Of a stretch of 64,000 nucleotides of DNA, positions 11,462 through 22,930 are shown piece after piece. This DNA comes from Vigna angularis. Its lineage: Eukaryota; Streptophyta; Magnoliopsida; Fabales; Fabaceae. Made by a program: the position numbers and the translations under genes. A model generated the notes under the pieces. It worked only from the letters and a program-made list of their open reading frames with translations, did not search any database and was not told where the DNA came from. Positions within the stretch are counted from its first letter, which is position 1. Every line of letters starts with the position of its first letter. The DNA is taken from NCBI RefSeq assembly GCF_016808095.1, contig NC_068977.1, positions 31,211,364 through 31,275,363 on the forward strand, read 5' to 3'.

Positions 11462-11852
11462 TGCCCAGTAGACGTCGGTTAGTGCACTGTCAAACGTCTA
11501 TAGACGTCTGGCAGTGCACACACCGACGTCCAACCCCACCCCTAGCACAAGACAATTCAGGCATGTGGTCGTCGGGTGACACACCTCGGACATGTGTATA
11601 GACGTCGGGGGGGAGGAGACGATGAACGTATGTATAGACATCTGACGGGGGCACATTGGACGTCTATATGGACGTCCGAGGGTGTACACCGGACGTCTGC
11701 ATAGGCGTCGGGCCTGACACATCGGACGTCTATACACACGTTCGATGTGGACCCCCCGACGTCTGAGTAACGTCACCCACAAAGACGTCGGGGGAAGGTC
11801 GGACGTCAAAAAACCAAAAGAACAGACGTCTAAAGCCCTTTCTGCACTAGTG
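11462..11852. repeat. 3-prime subterminal repeats of CACTA 1
   Basis: More than a dozen copies of (G/A)GACGTC(C/T/G) in both orientations, mirroring the left end, followed by the terminal inverted repeat. The ORF-like stretches on both strands here are by-products of the repeat. Confidence 0.8.
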
Positions 11853-11855
11853 TCA

Positions 11856-12979
11856 CTCAACAAGCATATAAGTTCGCCCAATGAGAAAGCAATAGGAGTT
11901 ATGAAAAGTACAAGACATACTTGTTCAATTTTATCTGCTAGTTTGGATTTTCTTAAATCATTTTTACTAAGGGAATTGACTCTCCCAACGACCAAGTATT
12001 AGAGCAAAAATTTAATAATTTTGTATAATGAGTCTTGACTCGTCTAATGACCCAACTACCTTGAGATCTCTAATAAAATATTTTTACACAATAAATGTTT
12101 TATTTGTCAAACGACTAAACCCTTAAAGTATTTTTCACAAGGCTCATCAAACAAGTCAGGGCTCACCTAATATGTTGTCATAAATTTCAATAAAGGTATC
12201 AATTATTCAAAATGGTTAGAAATGAATATGTCTAATGCTTTCTCAAGGCAAAAGCAATATATTTGAACTAAAATAACCTTTTATTGAACCAATTTGACTT
12301 AATGATAAATAATTTAGCTCATATTTAAACAAATCATGATGTCACTCAAACATCCATGTATTTTAACATAAAAAATAGACAACACTATCACTTATCAAAG
12401 ACAACGAAATTGATCAACCAACACAATAAAAGAATAATCAAATAACTAACTTCCTTTACTTGAACTCGAACTTCTAACTCATAAGCTAAAAAAACTCTAG
12501 CTCTGATAGAATACTTTACCTCTACATAGGAAACTAAGATCTAAACACACCATAGCAATCCTAGTGAAACAAAAATTCATTTTGAATCTTTGAATCACAT
12601 GCAAAAACCCCTTTACACATGCATACAAAAAAATCCAAAAAATTGACTAAAGAAAGGAATAAAAATAAACTTACTCAAAATACAATTTTGATTAACTAGA
12701 TCAGTTATAATATTAGAGAAAATATAAAATAAAAAATAATATAATTTTTAAAAATACGTAATATTTATAAAATAAAACTTGATTAATTATTTTTTATTTA
12801 TAAATTTGACCTTTTAATAATAAAATAATCAAATTTTATTAAAAACTATTTCTACTTTTAAGCTATTTGTTAATGCTTGATCTTTTATATAATTCCTTTT
12901 AATATATTTTGTTGCTATTGAAAAAAAAATCTTGTCGTTATTAAAACAAATTAAAAGTTTTTATTGATCAAATTATTTT
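11856..12979. other. Intergenic AT-rich DNA
   Basis: I see no coding region, RNA gene or clear element here. Confidence 0.6.
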
Positions 12980-12987
12980 ATTGACAT

Positions 12988-13496
12988 TAGTGCTGTCAAA
13001 ATGGGTGAGTCAATCCTGCTCATCACGGGTTTGAGTCGGGTTAGGTTTGAAAAAAATGTAATTTTTTTATGCGGGTTAGTTTTCAACCTGGCTCACTTAG
13101 AACCCGGCTCGGGTGAGCCAGATTGGCTCACCAACCCACCTAATTTAATTTAATTATTTATTATTTTGTGTTTCAATATTATTAGTTTCATTTTTTTTGT
13201 TATATTGTAGATGAGGATAAAAAAGAAGATGTTTCAAGAAAAAAAAATATTATAGATTTATCTATTCAAGATTCTAATATTATAAATGGACATATGATAC
13301 AAAAATTATCAATCTAAATTATAATTAAGTGAGCCAATGAGTCAATCCGTTTAACCCACCAACCCGTAGTGGGTCGAGGCGAGTTCGAATTTTTTCAGCT
13401 TGCTAATAAATGAACCGGATTGGGTTAGCTCACTAAGTGACCAACCTGTGGTGGATTGGGTCAGGCCGGACCAGGTTACCCATTTTGACAGCTCTA
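12988..13496. mobile_element. hAT-type MITE, 509 bp
   Basis: Terminal inverted repeats TAGTGCTGTCAAAATGGGT and ACCCATTTTGACAGCTCTA (one mismatch) are flanked by an exact 8-bp duplication ATTGACAT (12980-12987 and 13497-13504). Internal sequence has repeated GGGTTGGGTGAGCC-like words and long imperfect inverted homology between the two halves, with AT-rich sequence in the middle. It has no coding capacity. An 8-bp TSD with TAGxGCTGTCAA-type ends is characteristic of hAT-derived MITEs. Confidence 0.9.
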
Positions 13497-13504
13497 ATTG
13501 ACAT

Positions 13505-13528
13505 GTTGATTTTAATATATCTATGTCT

Positions 13529-13559
<31 letters not shown>

Positions 13560-14237
13560 ATATTAAATGATTTTAATTATATATGAATAAATTTTAAGAT
13601 TTAATTAGTTAGCTAATATTTCTAGTTGGATGAAGTTATACACATTACTATTTTCGTGTATAAATTACTCAATTATAACACAAAATATATTTTTCAAACA
13701 ACATAATACAAAAATACAGTTTTTTAATATTATAAAACTATAATAAAAAATTAAAGACAAGTTGTGCAGTTAAACATATTTCGTTTTGTTATATTTCTAG
13801 TTATTATTACTTTTAGTAACATTATATCATAAAAATATATATTTATTTTTCCATTTAAGTTAGTGTTAACATGACAAAAATAGATGTCGGGATTAAACAA
13901 ATGTTTATGAAGATACTATGTTGAAATTGCTATCAGTGAACACGAGTTTTGTGAAAATTAGTTCTATACAGCTTCACCTTAAAAATATTAGAAAATGTTA
14001 GGGTATTGGAGAACTTTATTATAAAAGTATATTGTTAATAAGAAAGTTAGAGGTCCGTGGAAAATCATAATTAGGGCAGGAGGATTCGCCGCAAAAACCT
14101 GTCGGCGCTGACAATTGTTGACCACGTTAATAATCAATTAGCAAGCTAAAAAACACATTGCTCTAGGCCTGTCAACTCTCACTTTAATATAAGCGATTTT
14201 GCACAATATTAGATTTTCTTCACTTTATTGTCATTAA
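13505..14237. other. AT-rich intergenic DNA with ATCTAT/AT microsatellite
   Basis: A short hexamer/dinucleotide repeat lies at about 13525-13556. Nothing else recognised. Confidence 0.6.
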
Positions 14238-14246
14238 TAATACTTT

Positions 14247-15206
14247 GAGTGTTGCTCCCTCCATCACCACACCTTTCTCCATCCATCTCTCTTTTATTAT
14301 TTTGTCCCTCAGTAAAATTTTACTTTTAGGATTATTATTTTTTAATTTTACCCATTCACAACCTATTTCATTAATAACCTATTCTAGTCCCGTACATGAG
14401 TAAAATACTTTTCTTTCATTTTAACATTATATTTCTTCCTCTCTTTCTTTTGTCGTTGTGAGATACTACAAGTTGCAAAGGTTGGTAGTGGTGAAAAGAA
14501 TTATCAAGCAGTCTCCCTCTCGTGGTGCAGTGCATAGAGTGGTGCAGTGCGTGGAGTGCTTCCTCGTATTCGAATAAATCTTGAAATAAAACCCTAAAAT
14601 AAAAAACGTAACCTTTAAACGGATGTCAACATCCTTCAACGGATGTCAACATCCTTCAACGGATGTCAACATCCTTCAACGGATGTCAACATCCTTCAAC
14701 GGATGTCAACATCCTTCAACGGATGTCAACATCCGTTTAAGGAAAAACGGATGTCGACATCCGTTTTACCTTAAACGGATGTTGACATCCGTTGAAGATG
14801 TCACCTCCTGTTTAAAGGTTACGTTTTTTATTTTAGAGTTTGTTTTATTAGGTTACATCTCCGTTGATGTATACTTCCTCACGTTGGTTGATGCTCTGGA
14901 CGTTCCTCGATGTTCCTCCACACCACGGCGACGACGCTCCTTCACACCACGGCGGCAATGGAAGCTTTCAAACAAAAAAAAACTGGGAAGAAAAAGGAAT
15001 GGAAGTGCAGAAGGTGGGGAGGTGAAACGAAAATGGGAAAGAGGAAAAGAGTTCCGTGGGTGGGTGCTGGGAAAGTAAAATTAGGGTTTCAAATTATTTA
15101 AAATAGGGTAAAAGTAAAAATCTTTTTAACTTAAGGATATAATTGTATTTAAAATAATGTGGGGAGGTGGAGGAAGTATAGGATGGTGGTGGAGGGAGCA
15201 ACACCC
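14247..15206. mobile_element. Mutator-like foldback MITE, 960 bp
   Basis: The left end GAGTGTTGCTCCCTCCATCA and the right end, complement GGGTGTTGCTCCCTCCACCA, form the terminal inverted repeat. An exact 9-bp TSD TAATACTTT flanks it (14238-14246 and 15207-15215), the hallmark length of Mutator-like elements. Inside is a perfect 27-bp inverted repeat (14594-14620 against 14810-14836) that encloses a 20-bp tandem array. No transposase is present. The ORF at 14623-15078 runs through the array and is not supported as a gene. Confidence 0.88.
14621..14740 (+). repeat. 20-bp tandem repeat, six copies, in MULE-like MITE
   Basis: Unit GGATGTCAACATCCTTCAAC is repeated five times exactly, then a sixth that diverges at its end. 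Each unit contains the near-palindrome GGATGTCAACATCC. Two further diverged copies follow within the hairpin up to about 14795. Confidence 0.95.
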
Positions 15207-15439
15207 TAATACTTTTACTACAGTTTTAAAGTTAGTAATAATGATTCAAAAACATTGTTTCATCTAATAAAATAATGAAAATACTAAAATAAGAGTTATA
15301 TATAAATGAAAAAAAGTTTCAAAAGTGTGTCTCATTCTCTCTGATTATAATTATATCTCTTTAAATTTTTCTACTCTCTTTTCTTTTTCTCTTTCTTTTT
15401 AAATTTTTTCAATCTCACTTCATCTGTTTAACAATCATA

Positions 15440-17500
15440 TCGTGTCTAAGCAATCAAGGAGTCAAGAGCTTTCTATTTCACCGATCGGTTTTGTGTGTAA
15501 AGTTGGTAAGTTTCACTTCCTTGAGTCTTGTGCAATTCTAAAACTCTTTGGCACATGCAAGCAACAATTTGGGTTGCATGTATTTATCAGTTTTCTCTTC
15601 TCAATTCTGACTTCGTTCTTGGTCCTTTGGTTGGTCTCTTCTCACAAATTAGTGAGTTATAGGTGTTCTTAGGATTTTCTGGAGGTGTGAGCAAATTTAT
15701 GGAAGGGTAGAATATTTCCATTCAGTTAAGAGGTAAGAGAAGCTAGATAATTTAATTGATTGTTTGATGATGTATGAAAATGTTGTTTGATGGTTTTGCA
15801 TGTGTGAAATTGAATGTTTGAGTGTTCAGCATTGTTTGTGTGGGATGATAATTGCTGTGGTTATTTGAGTTGTGGATTATGCAAAATTTGGAGTGAATTC
15901 TGGTTTGGAATTCTTTGAAATGATGTTAGTAAGGTTTAGGTAATCTTGGATAGGTGTAAATTGGTAAATTCTAGGGTGTTCTTTATTCTGCAGAAGTTCT
16001 GCAGAATTATGCAGAAAGTTGAGCGTTCGCTGTTGACTGCTCGACTAGGTTCAGGTACTCGGTCATTAATTGGGTTCGGTTTCTTTAGAGCCTTCCCAGT
16101 TCATGACCGTTCGGTTTTGTATTAGTGTTCGGTCTTAGTATTACTCGATTTCGAATTAGCATTTTCTTTTAGTAGCGTTTGCTTTTAGTAGCGTTCGGTT
16201 TCGTATTAGTGTTCGGTCTTAGTATTGCTCAGTTTCGAATTAGCGTTCGGTCTTAGTAGTGCTCGGTTCTGTATTAGCATTCGGCTTTATTACTGCTTGA
16301 TTTCGTACTAACGTTCGATTTAGTAGTGTTCGGTCTTAATATTATTCGGTTAATATTGGTGTTCGATCTTAACTACGTTAGGCCTCTTATGGGCCTTACC
16401 TGTTAATGATCATTTAGTTATACTTTAGTGATCGGTCTTACCAGAGTATTCGGTCTAAGTTCTTAAGTTTTCGGCCTAAGTTACAAGTGTTCGGTTTAGC
16501 TCTGGTAATTCGATTATTCTAGTGTTCGGTCTCACCATAGTATTCGGCCTTACATTAGAGTTAGATCCGTAATGGTGTTCGATCACTTCTTCATCCTTAC
16601 CTATTATGGACCGTTTGGTCTTGTTCTTTGGGGTAGTGAGAAACCGTTCGGTATCCAAGGTCCGCAGCATGTTCGGTATTGCGTGTGGTTTCCATTGTTG
16701 TTTGATCACTTGTTTAAATTCAATTATATGAACATGTATGAATAATGGAGTGGATGTTGTTATAAGGTATGATGTTCCAACTAGTATGAAAGAGAATTTC
16801 AAGGAGGAATGTCTTAGTGATTGGTTATCAATGTGGTGGTAAAGTATGAATATGGACAGCGAAATCCACGGCGTTCATCCTAACATTCTAATGATTATCA
16901 AGTCTCAAGTAGAGATGGGTAAGTCATGTCGTGAGAATAGCAGGAGGCCCTAGCCGAGCGGGGGTCCTACGGTGAGGAATAACGGGTTAACCTCGTGTGG
17001 TAGCTGATGGGTTTCCAGTTACTACACCCACGAGTGCACGAATGGCCAAAGCTACATATTCATACTAGTCCGGACAGTCAAGTTAAAGTGGTCGGTCAAT
17101 ATGTGTTTATATTTTTTCTAAATGAGTATGATTATCTTATCTGTCTGTTTGAATCATATGCTCACATGACTATTAAATTACATTAGTTTACCCTTCTTTT
17201 CTGTCTTGTATATGTTGTCTGTTCGATATTTCTTCCTTGCAATGTTCATTCTGTGGGTGTGAGTAGAGGATGACGAGTGTTAGGTGGAGCAGACGCTGGA
17301 TGGGGAGGACCCAACTGCTTAGACTAGGACCGATCGGTTATGTGGATAATTTTGTAGGGACTGATCGGTCATATTTATAGTTTTGTATTAGGATAGAATT
17401 TTTGTAAAGTTTAAAATTTATGGTTATTTTAAGATAACTGTAAGTTAACTTTACTCTCAGTATCTGTTCTATTATATTATTTTGTGAATACTGTAAAATT
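15440..17500 (+). repeat. Unclassified dispersed repeat with GTTCGGTC motifs, copy 2
   Basis: Same layout as copy 1 but on the plus strand: donor-like GGTAAG near 15505, CACATGCAA...GGTTGCATG near 15553-15580, and GAGGTAAGAGAAGCT near 15730. A dense field of GTTCGGT(C/T) follows from about 16070 to 16680. Its 3-prime part (16850-17400) contains CGTGTGGTAGCTGATGGGTTT and further unique sequence. No protein domain found. A long noncoding transcribed repeat or LTR is possible. Confidence 0.5.
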
Positions 17501-17849
17501 CTATACAACTATAGATCACAAACACTTAACACTTCTATTATTCATAGATTGAAAAGAAGCTTAAGTAGAGAAAGAGAAAGAAAGGAAAAAAGAATAAAAC
17601 GTAAGATTTTTTTTTTAACCAAATACTATGTGTGTTATGCTCAAAATACTCAAAATGAATATGTAAGCCTCACTCGCATAAACTTTTTCAAGTAAAACAT
17701 AGAATAAACATGTATCAAACCAAATACTATGTACAATGTTATGCTCAAAATCCATTCTCTCCCTACTTTATATACAAAACCATGATCAAATAACTAAAGA
17801 CATAGAAACCTCTAGTAAACAAAGAAAATAAAATAAAATAATTTTTATA

Positions 17850-18160
17850 GCCTAAAAGTAATTTATAAATAAATTAACATAATTATATAAATTAATTTTT
17901 ACTTGTGAATTAACTTTATTGTTTATAATATATAAATATATAAATAAGTGCAGATTGGGAGAGACTCATCTTATTGGTATAAATTTTATTTAGAAAGTCA
18001 ATGGTGATTTTGCTAAATACGAGAGTCTATTACAGAAAAAAAATTCAATACTCTCTTTGCAAATAAGTTAAATATATTTTTAATTTAAAATATATTTTAA
18101 TATCTAAAAAAACTAGCACGCCAAAACATAAGTGTAATACAACTAAAATAAAATTTATAT
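17850..18160 (+). repeat. TATA/GTGCAG module, copy A
   Basis: It contains TATAAATAAGTGCAG, then ATAAATTTTATTTAGAAAGTCAATGG, TTGCTAAATACGAGAGTCT and a later GCACGCCAAAACAT. The same order of words recurs at 20.5-20.9 kb and, partly, at 22.65-22.93 kb. No ORF is shared. Function unknown. Confidence 0.55.
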
Positions 18161-18329
18161 TTTGATGAGAATGAAATATTGCATGTAACATCTATTTAAA
18201 TAGTGTTAACAATCACACATCCAATAAACAAGATATTCAATAAAACTTAAAGTATATAAAAGTTCATTAAAGTTATTCTAAAGCATAACTATAACTAAAG
18301 TTTTATATACACAGATCTAACTAAAACAA

Positions 18330-20170
18330 AAACTAAATAAACAGGTCAAACTAAATATTTGTTCCTTCACTGCTCAAAGTCTGCTCCAAGGAAGTTTCAC
18401 TTTTCTCTGTTCACATTCATCATATGATAATTTCAAAACAGACATCAAGTATAAACAAACACAACACAAGAAAGCTAAACTAACATTATAAAAGAAATTC
18501 AGTCGTGCAATTTATAAAACATCATACAATAATACTAATTTCCAAATAAAATCAATCTCAACATACATATTATTTATAGACTCGACCAATCCTGATATAT
18601 GTATTGATTTGGACTATAGCAAGTTTTAGTGTGGTGGAACAGCTAGTCCACCCCAAGCTACCACACAAGTCTAGTCCGTTTACCACCTATGGACAAATAA
18701 CATCATACCATAGATGAGGACTTTCTACTACTTCTCACAACATAATCATCTTCTCTATTTGAGATGGAATGATTATTGGAGTATCAAGATAACTTTCAAG
18801 ACTAAGTCCCTAATAAATCACAATATTTGAAACCACCCACCAAGAATTTCACCCTAAAATTTTTATCCAATCATACCTCAATTACATACTTAACATCATG
18901 TATAAAACATCATTTAATTCAATAATTACTTTTAAACAAACTTCAGTTCTTAATATAGTTCATAGTTACAAGAAATTAAAAGAAAGAAAGCAATCTATCA
19001 AACTCTAAACAAATCGCTCAGCGCATGCCTTGGTCCAGCGAAAACACTCATCTCGCTCAACGAGCTACCACTCGCTCTGCGAATAGCGAAAACATTCTTG
19101 CTCATCCACTGTTATAACCAAATTTTTCTCCCTAGATTAACTCGCCTAATCCCATGGTTCGCTCTGCGAATGCAGAAACAGAGAGCTTTTGCTCACTCAG
19201 TGAGACTGTAGAATTATGCAGAACATCAATTATGTAGAACCTACACTCCCCAAATCTCACATGTCCTAATTCATACACCTCCACAACATTTACAGCTCCC
19301 ATTTGGTATTCTAAACCTCACTTGACCTATCCATGTGTGTATGATCCAATTTAAACTTTATTAAACTTATTTTAAACACAGATCTCAAACCCTCACTTTC
19401 ATCATAGACTCTCTATTTTAGATTTTCACTTGTTAAAACCTCTAACTATGACCCAAAAACAACATAATTAGCCTATCAACCATTGGCCCATTCTACCTCA
19501 AATTTAGCTTAATTATAGATCTAAACAAGTTTAAATTAACCATAAAACATGCTTTAAACCTCAGTTTTTCCCATTCAACCTGTAATTTAAAGTTTGACCT
19601 GTCAAAGCCTTTTATTTGACCCAAAACCAACCATAAGATCTATTTATTCACTAACCTCAAAACCATATCATTTTTTCATTACTAAAATTATACTCCACCA
19701 CAACAACCTCACATGATCCAAACAATACAACCAATTTCAAGTCTTTCATATCATCATTCAGCAAAATCACCATGGATCAACAAGCATGTTATCATACAAA
19801 ATACCAAAATTTTATCAATAGCTCATTCAATAATCAAAACTAGTTCACATCATAACAACTCATCAAATTAAACAAAATTTCATTACAGATAAATAATGAC
19901 ATAAACTCATAGTTTCTAGATTAAAATTAAAGACAAGGTTAGACTTCCTTACCTGTTTAAAAATCTACCACGACTTCATGAAGCACACTACTCATGTCTT
20001 AGCTCAAAGAATTTTAAAAGTACTCAATAAAATGGAGAACTCACTATCGTGATCTCCTAAACACCTTCTAATCATCAAATAGATGTCTTAGAAATTAGAA
20101 ATCTTAGAGAGAAAGGAGAGAGAACTTAGAGAATGAGTTTTAGAAAGATAATAAGTGTTTTAAATAATGA
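18330..20170 (-). repeat. Unclassified dispersed repeat, copy 3 (diverged)
   Basis: Reverse-strand features recall copies 1 and 2: AACAGGTAAGGAAGTCT (near 19950), a repetitive CGCTCTGCGAA/CTCGCTCAACGAGC section (19020-19200) in the place of the GTTCGGTC field, and TTGTGTGGTAGCTTGGGGT (near 18640-18670). It is more diverged than the other two. No coding sequence seen. Confidence 0.4.
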
Positions 20171-20469
20171 GACGTATTTAAGAAATTATATTTATATTAT
20201 TAAATTACTTTTACATTAAATTACTCGGTATCATTTTTTTAAAATATTTATCAACTCTAATACTCTATTTTCTAAATTTTTATATAATTATATTTTGCGT
20301 TAAAGGTGTAATACTATATCTAGGCCACAATTAACTAATCATAATATATATCATTCTAAAATAAACATTTTAGTTTATAATATTAGTCTACATATAATAG
20401 GTTATGGTTTCTTTCATAATCATAGTCTATTTATGTCGAAATAAATGAAAATAAAAATTTGAAAAAACG

Positions 20470-20555
20470 TTCGCAAGCTTATATGTAAATTATAGCTTAT
20501 GAAATAACCTTATTTTATTTTTTTATACGTGTTTATGGAACATGTTATCTAAAAT

Positions 20556-20597
<42 letters not shown>

Positions 20598-20900
20598 ATA
20601 TAATATAAACGTATAAATAGTGCAGAAAGGTGGTTCTTCTGTGGTATAAATTTTATTCAGAAATTCAATGATCGTTTGCTAAATTCGAGGGTCTTATTAA
20701 ATACAAAATTTAATACTATCTTGCAAATTGTGTCCAACTTACCCATGGACAGAACTAGGTTATCACATTATATTATATATATATATAAAGAAACTAATTG
20801 CATTTTTAAATTTTAAATATGTTATTATTATCTAAAAAAATTGGCACGCCAAAACATGCATAACTCAAACTAAAAAGACAAAGTGATATAAATCTTAAAT
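20470..20900 (+). repeat. TATA/GTGCAG module, copy B
   Basis: It contains ACGTGTTTATGGAACATGTT, an (AT)n run (about 20563-20592), TATAAATAGTGCAG, ATAAATTTTATTCAGAAATTCAATG, TTGCTAAATTCGAGGGTCTT, CTTGCAAAT, ATGGACAGAACTAGG and GGCACGCCAAAACATGC. This is the fullest of the three copies. Confidence 0.6.
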
Positions 20901-22649
20901 AGAGAAATCATGTATTTCAAATCAAATTTGATGGATGTTAGTACAAATTATAAACACTTATAAGCATCAGTAGAGGGGAAGTAATGAAGAATAGAAGTGA
21001 GAAAACAAAAGGAAAGAAGAAAGAGGAAGAGGGTGATGGGATTGTTTGAATTTGGTAAAAGAAAGAAAGAAAAGTAATGATAAATTAATAGTGTTTTTGT
21101 TAGTTAATGTGATGATTGAGAAACTCACGGCACACCATAATTAAGAAGTGAAAAAGAAAAAAAAATACAAAATGATTATTATTCCAAATATTATTGTTCA
21201 TTTTGATTATATAAAGAAATTAAGTGTAGTAGACTATGATAAAATTATTTTTTGGTATTAATTTATTATTTTGTATAAGTAGTGATTTTCATAATTAATT
21301 GATTTAATCAGTTTCTCAATATATCAATTCTAAAAGTACGTAAGTAAAATACATAAGTATTTTAGTATATTCTAAAAGTACGTAAGTAAAATACATAAGT
21401 ATTTTAGACTGGGAATGTGATTGAGTTCAAGTTTTATGTTTTATGTGAAATGGTCTGAATGTTAAGTTTAATTTCAATTTTATGCTAACTTGTTTATTTT
21501 TTGACGTCATCTGTATTTTGATATTAAAATCAATAAAGATTTGACCGTTGAAATATTAATGATACAATAAATATAAAATTACTTACTTTCTTACTCATAT
21601 CTATATTTATAGATTGTGGTGTGAATCTTTATTAATAACAATCTAATTATGGTCCAATTAGTAGTAATCAAGTTAAGTTGTTCAATATTAAAGATGACAA
21701 AAATACTCGTGATTATAGATATTTTTAGATAAAATTCACAGCGGATAATTGATATCTATGTGTAATAGATATTTTAATACCTGCTTATAAACAAGTAGGT
21801 ACGAATATACGAATATCATATTGTTGGCACGCATAAATATCCAGTAAAAAGTTAAAATTAAAATTTAATTTGTTTTGTTATATTATATTCTATAATTTTT
21901 TTATAATTTTATTTTAAATTTTTTATAAAATATATTTTTTAAATATCTATAAATACCTACAAATTTTCTTTTCAACAAATATCCGACAAGTAATATAACT
22001 AATAACAAATAAATTTTCTTATTATAAATTAAATAATAGATAAATATTATCTCTGTCGAATCAAATCCATTTTCTTATTTACACATGATCATTCTATCCT
22101 CCATCATAGTAATGTTTAGGATGTTATGATTGACCATCAATCTATCTCGACGGTGATACACACACTATGCAATCTTAATTTTTTGGAGTTTCAAGCAAAT
22201 CTGAATGTCATCCCACACACTCCAAATCAAACAAAATATGAGATTTTTGAATTTGATAAAAAAAGAAAAGTAATGAATGGATAAAAAAATTGTAAGTTGA
22301 TATGATTGATTTGAATGACTAGAAATAAAATTGGTGTTATCTTTTTATCTTCCTTTGCATTTACAAATACGTCTTTGTCTTATATGATATTTTTAATCGA
22401 TTATTCTAATTAACTCCATGATACACATGTAGTGTCTCTCATATGTCACACTGATATTCACTTCCTTTCTCCCCAATTCAATACATGCAAAGTAAAGTAC
22501 ATGAATGTGTGAGATTCACTCGATCATCATAATTATATATATATATATATATATTATCTTTAAGGTTATTCTTTAGTATTATCTATTTTTAATTTTCAAT
22601 TTAAAATTTCTGTTACCATTTTTTAAAGGACGTCTTGAAAATTTGAAAG
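20901..22649. other. AT-rich intergenic DNA with a 42-bp duplication
   Basis: A 42-bp period direct repeat lies at about 21329-21407 (shared word CTAAAAGTACGTAAGTAAAA). An (AT)n run lies at about 22535-22553. No gene recognised. Confidence 0.6.
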
Positions 22650-22930
22650 AAAAATTACAATAATTAACAAACTTATACATAACTTAATTTTAACTTGTTA
22701 AATAAGCTTCTTTCATTATTCATACGTGTTTATGAAACACCTTATCTAACATTTATCATATTATATACATAAAAGTGCAGAAATTGATTCATTTATTGAC
22801 AAAATAATTGAATTATCGTTTCGCTAAATTCGAGGGCATTATTAAAGAAGAGAATTGAATACTCTCTTGCAAATGGTATCAAAAACTTACAGATGGACAG
22901 AACTTGGATAGAGTATGTAGAGGCAGTTGG
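22650..22930 (+). repeat. TATA/GTGCAG module, copy C
   Basis: It contains ACGTGTTTATGAAACACCTT, TACATAAAAGTGCAG, TCGCTAAATTCGAGGGCATT, AATACTCTCTTGCAAATGG and ATGGACAGAACTTGG, in the same order as copy B. The GCACGCCAAAACAT tail is not evident here. Confidence 0.55.

Larger units (their letters stand above)
6494..11852 (+). mobile_element. CACTA (En/Spm) transposon 1, internally deleted, 5359 bp
   Basis: The left end reads CACTAGTGCAGAATTGGCC and the right end is its imperfect complement (...CCTTTCTGCACTAGTG). A 3-bp TSD TCA flanks both ends (6491-6493 and 11853-11855). Subterminal GACGTCC-rich repeats fill both ends. Inside are remnants of a TNP2-type transposase gene (7930-10042) fused by a deletion to the tail of the second gene (10057-11256). 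By comparison with CACTA 2, everything from the last third of the transposase to the intron before the ULP1-like exons is missing. It is probably non-autonomous, movable only if a related transposase is supplied. Confidence 0.93.

Noticed and set aside
14623..15078. 151-codon ORF in the MULE-like MITE
   Set aside because: Half is tandem repeat and the rest low-complexity Lys/Arg; no known domain.
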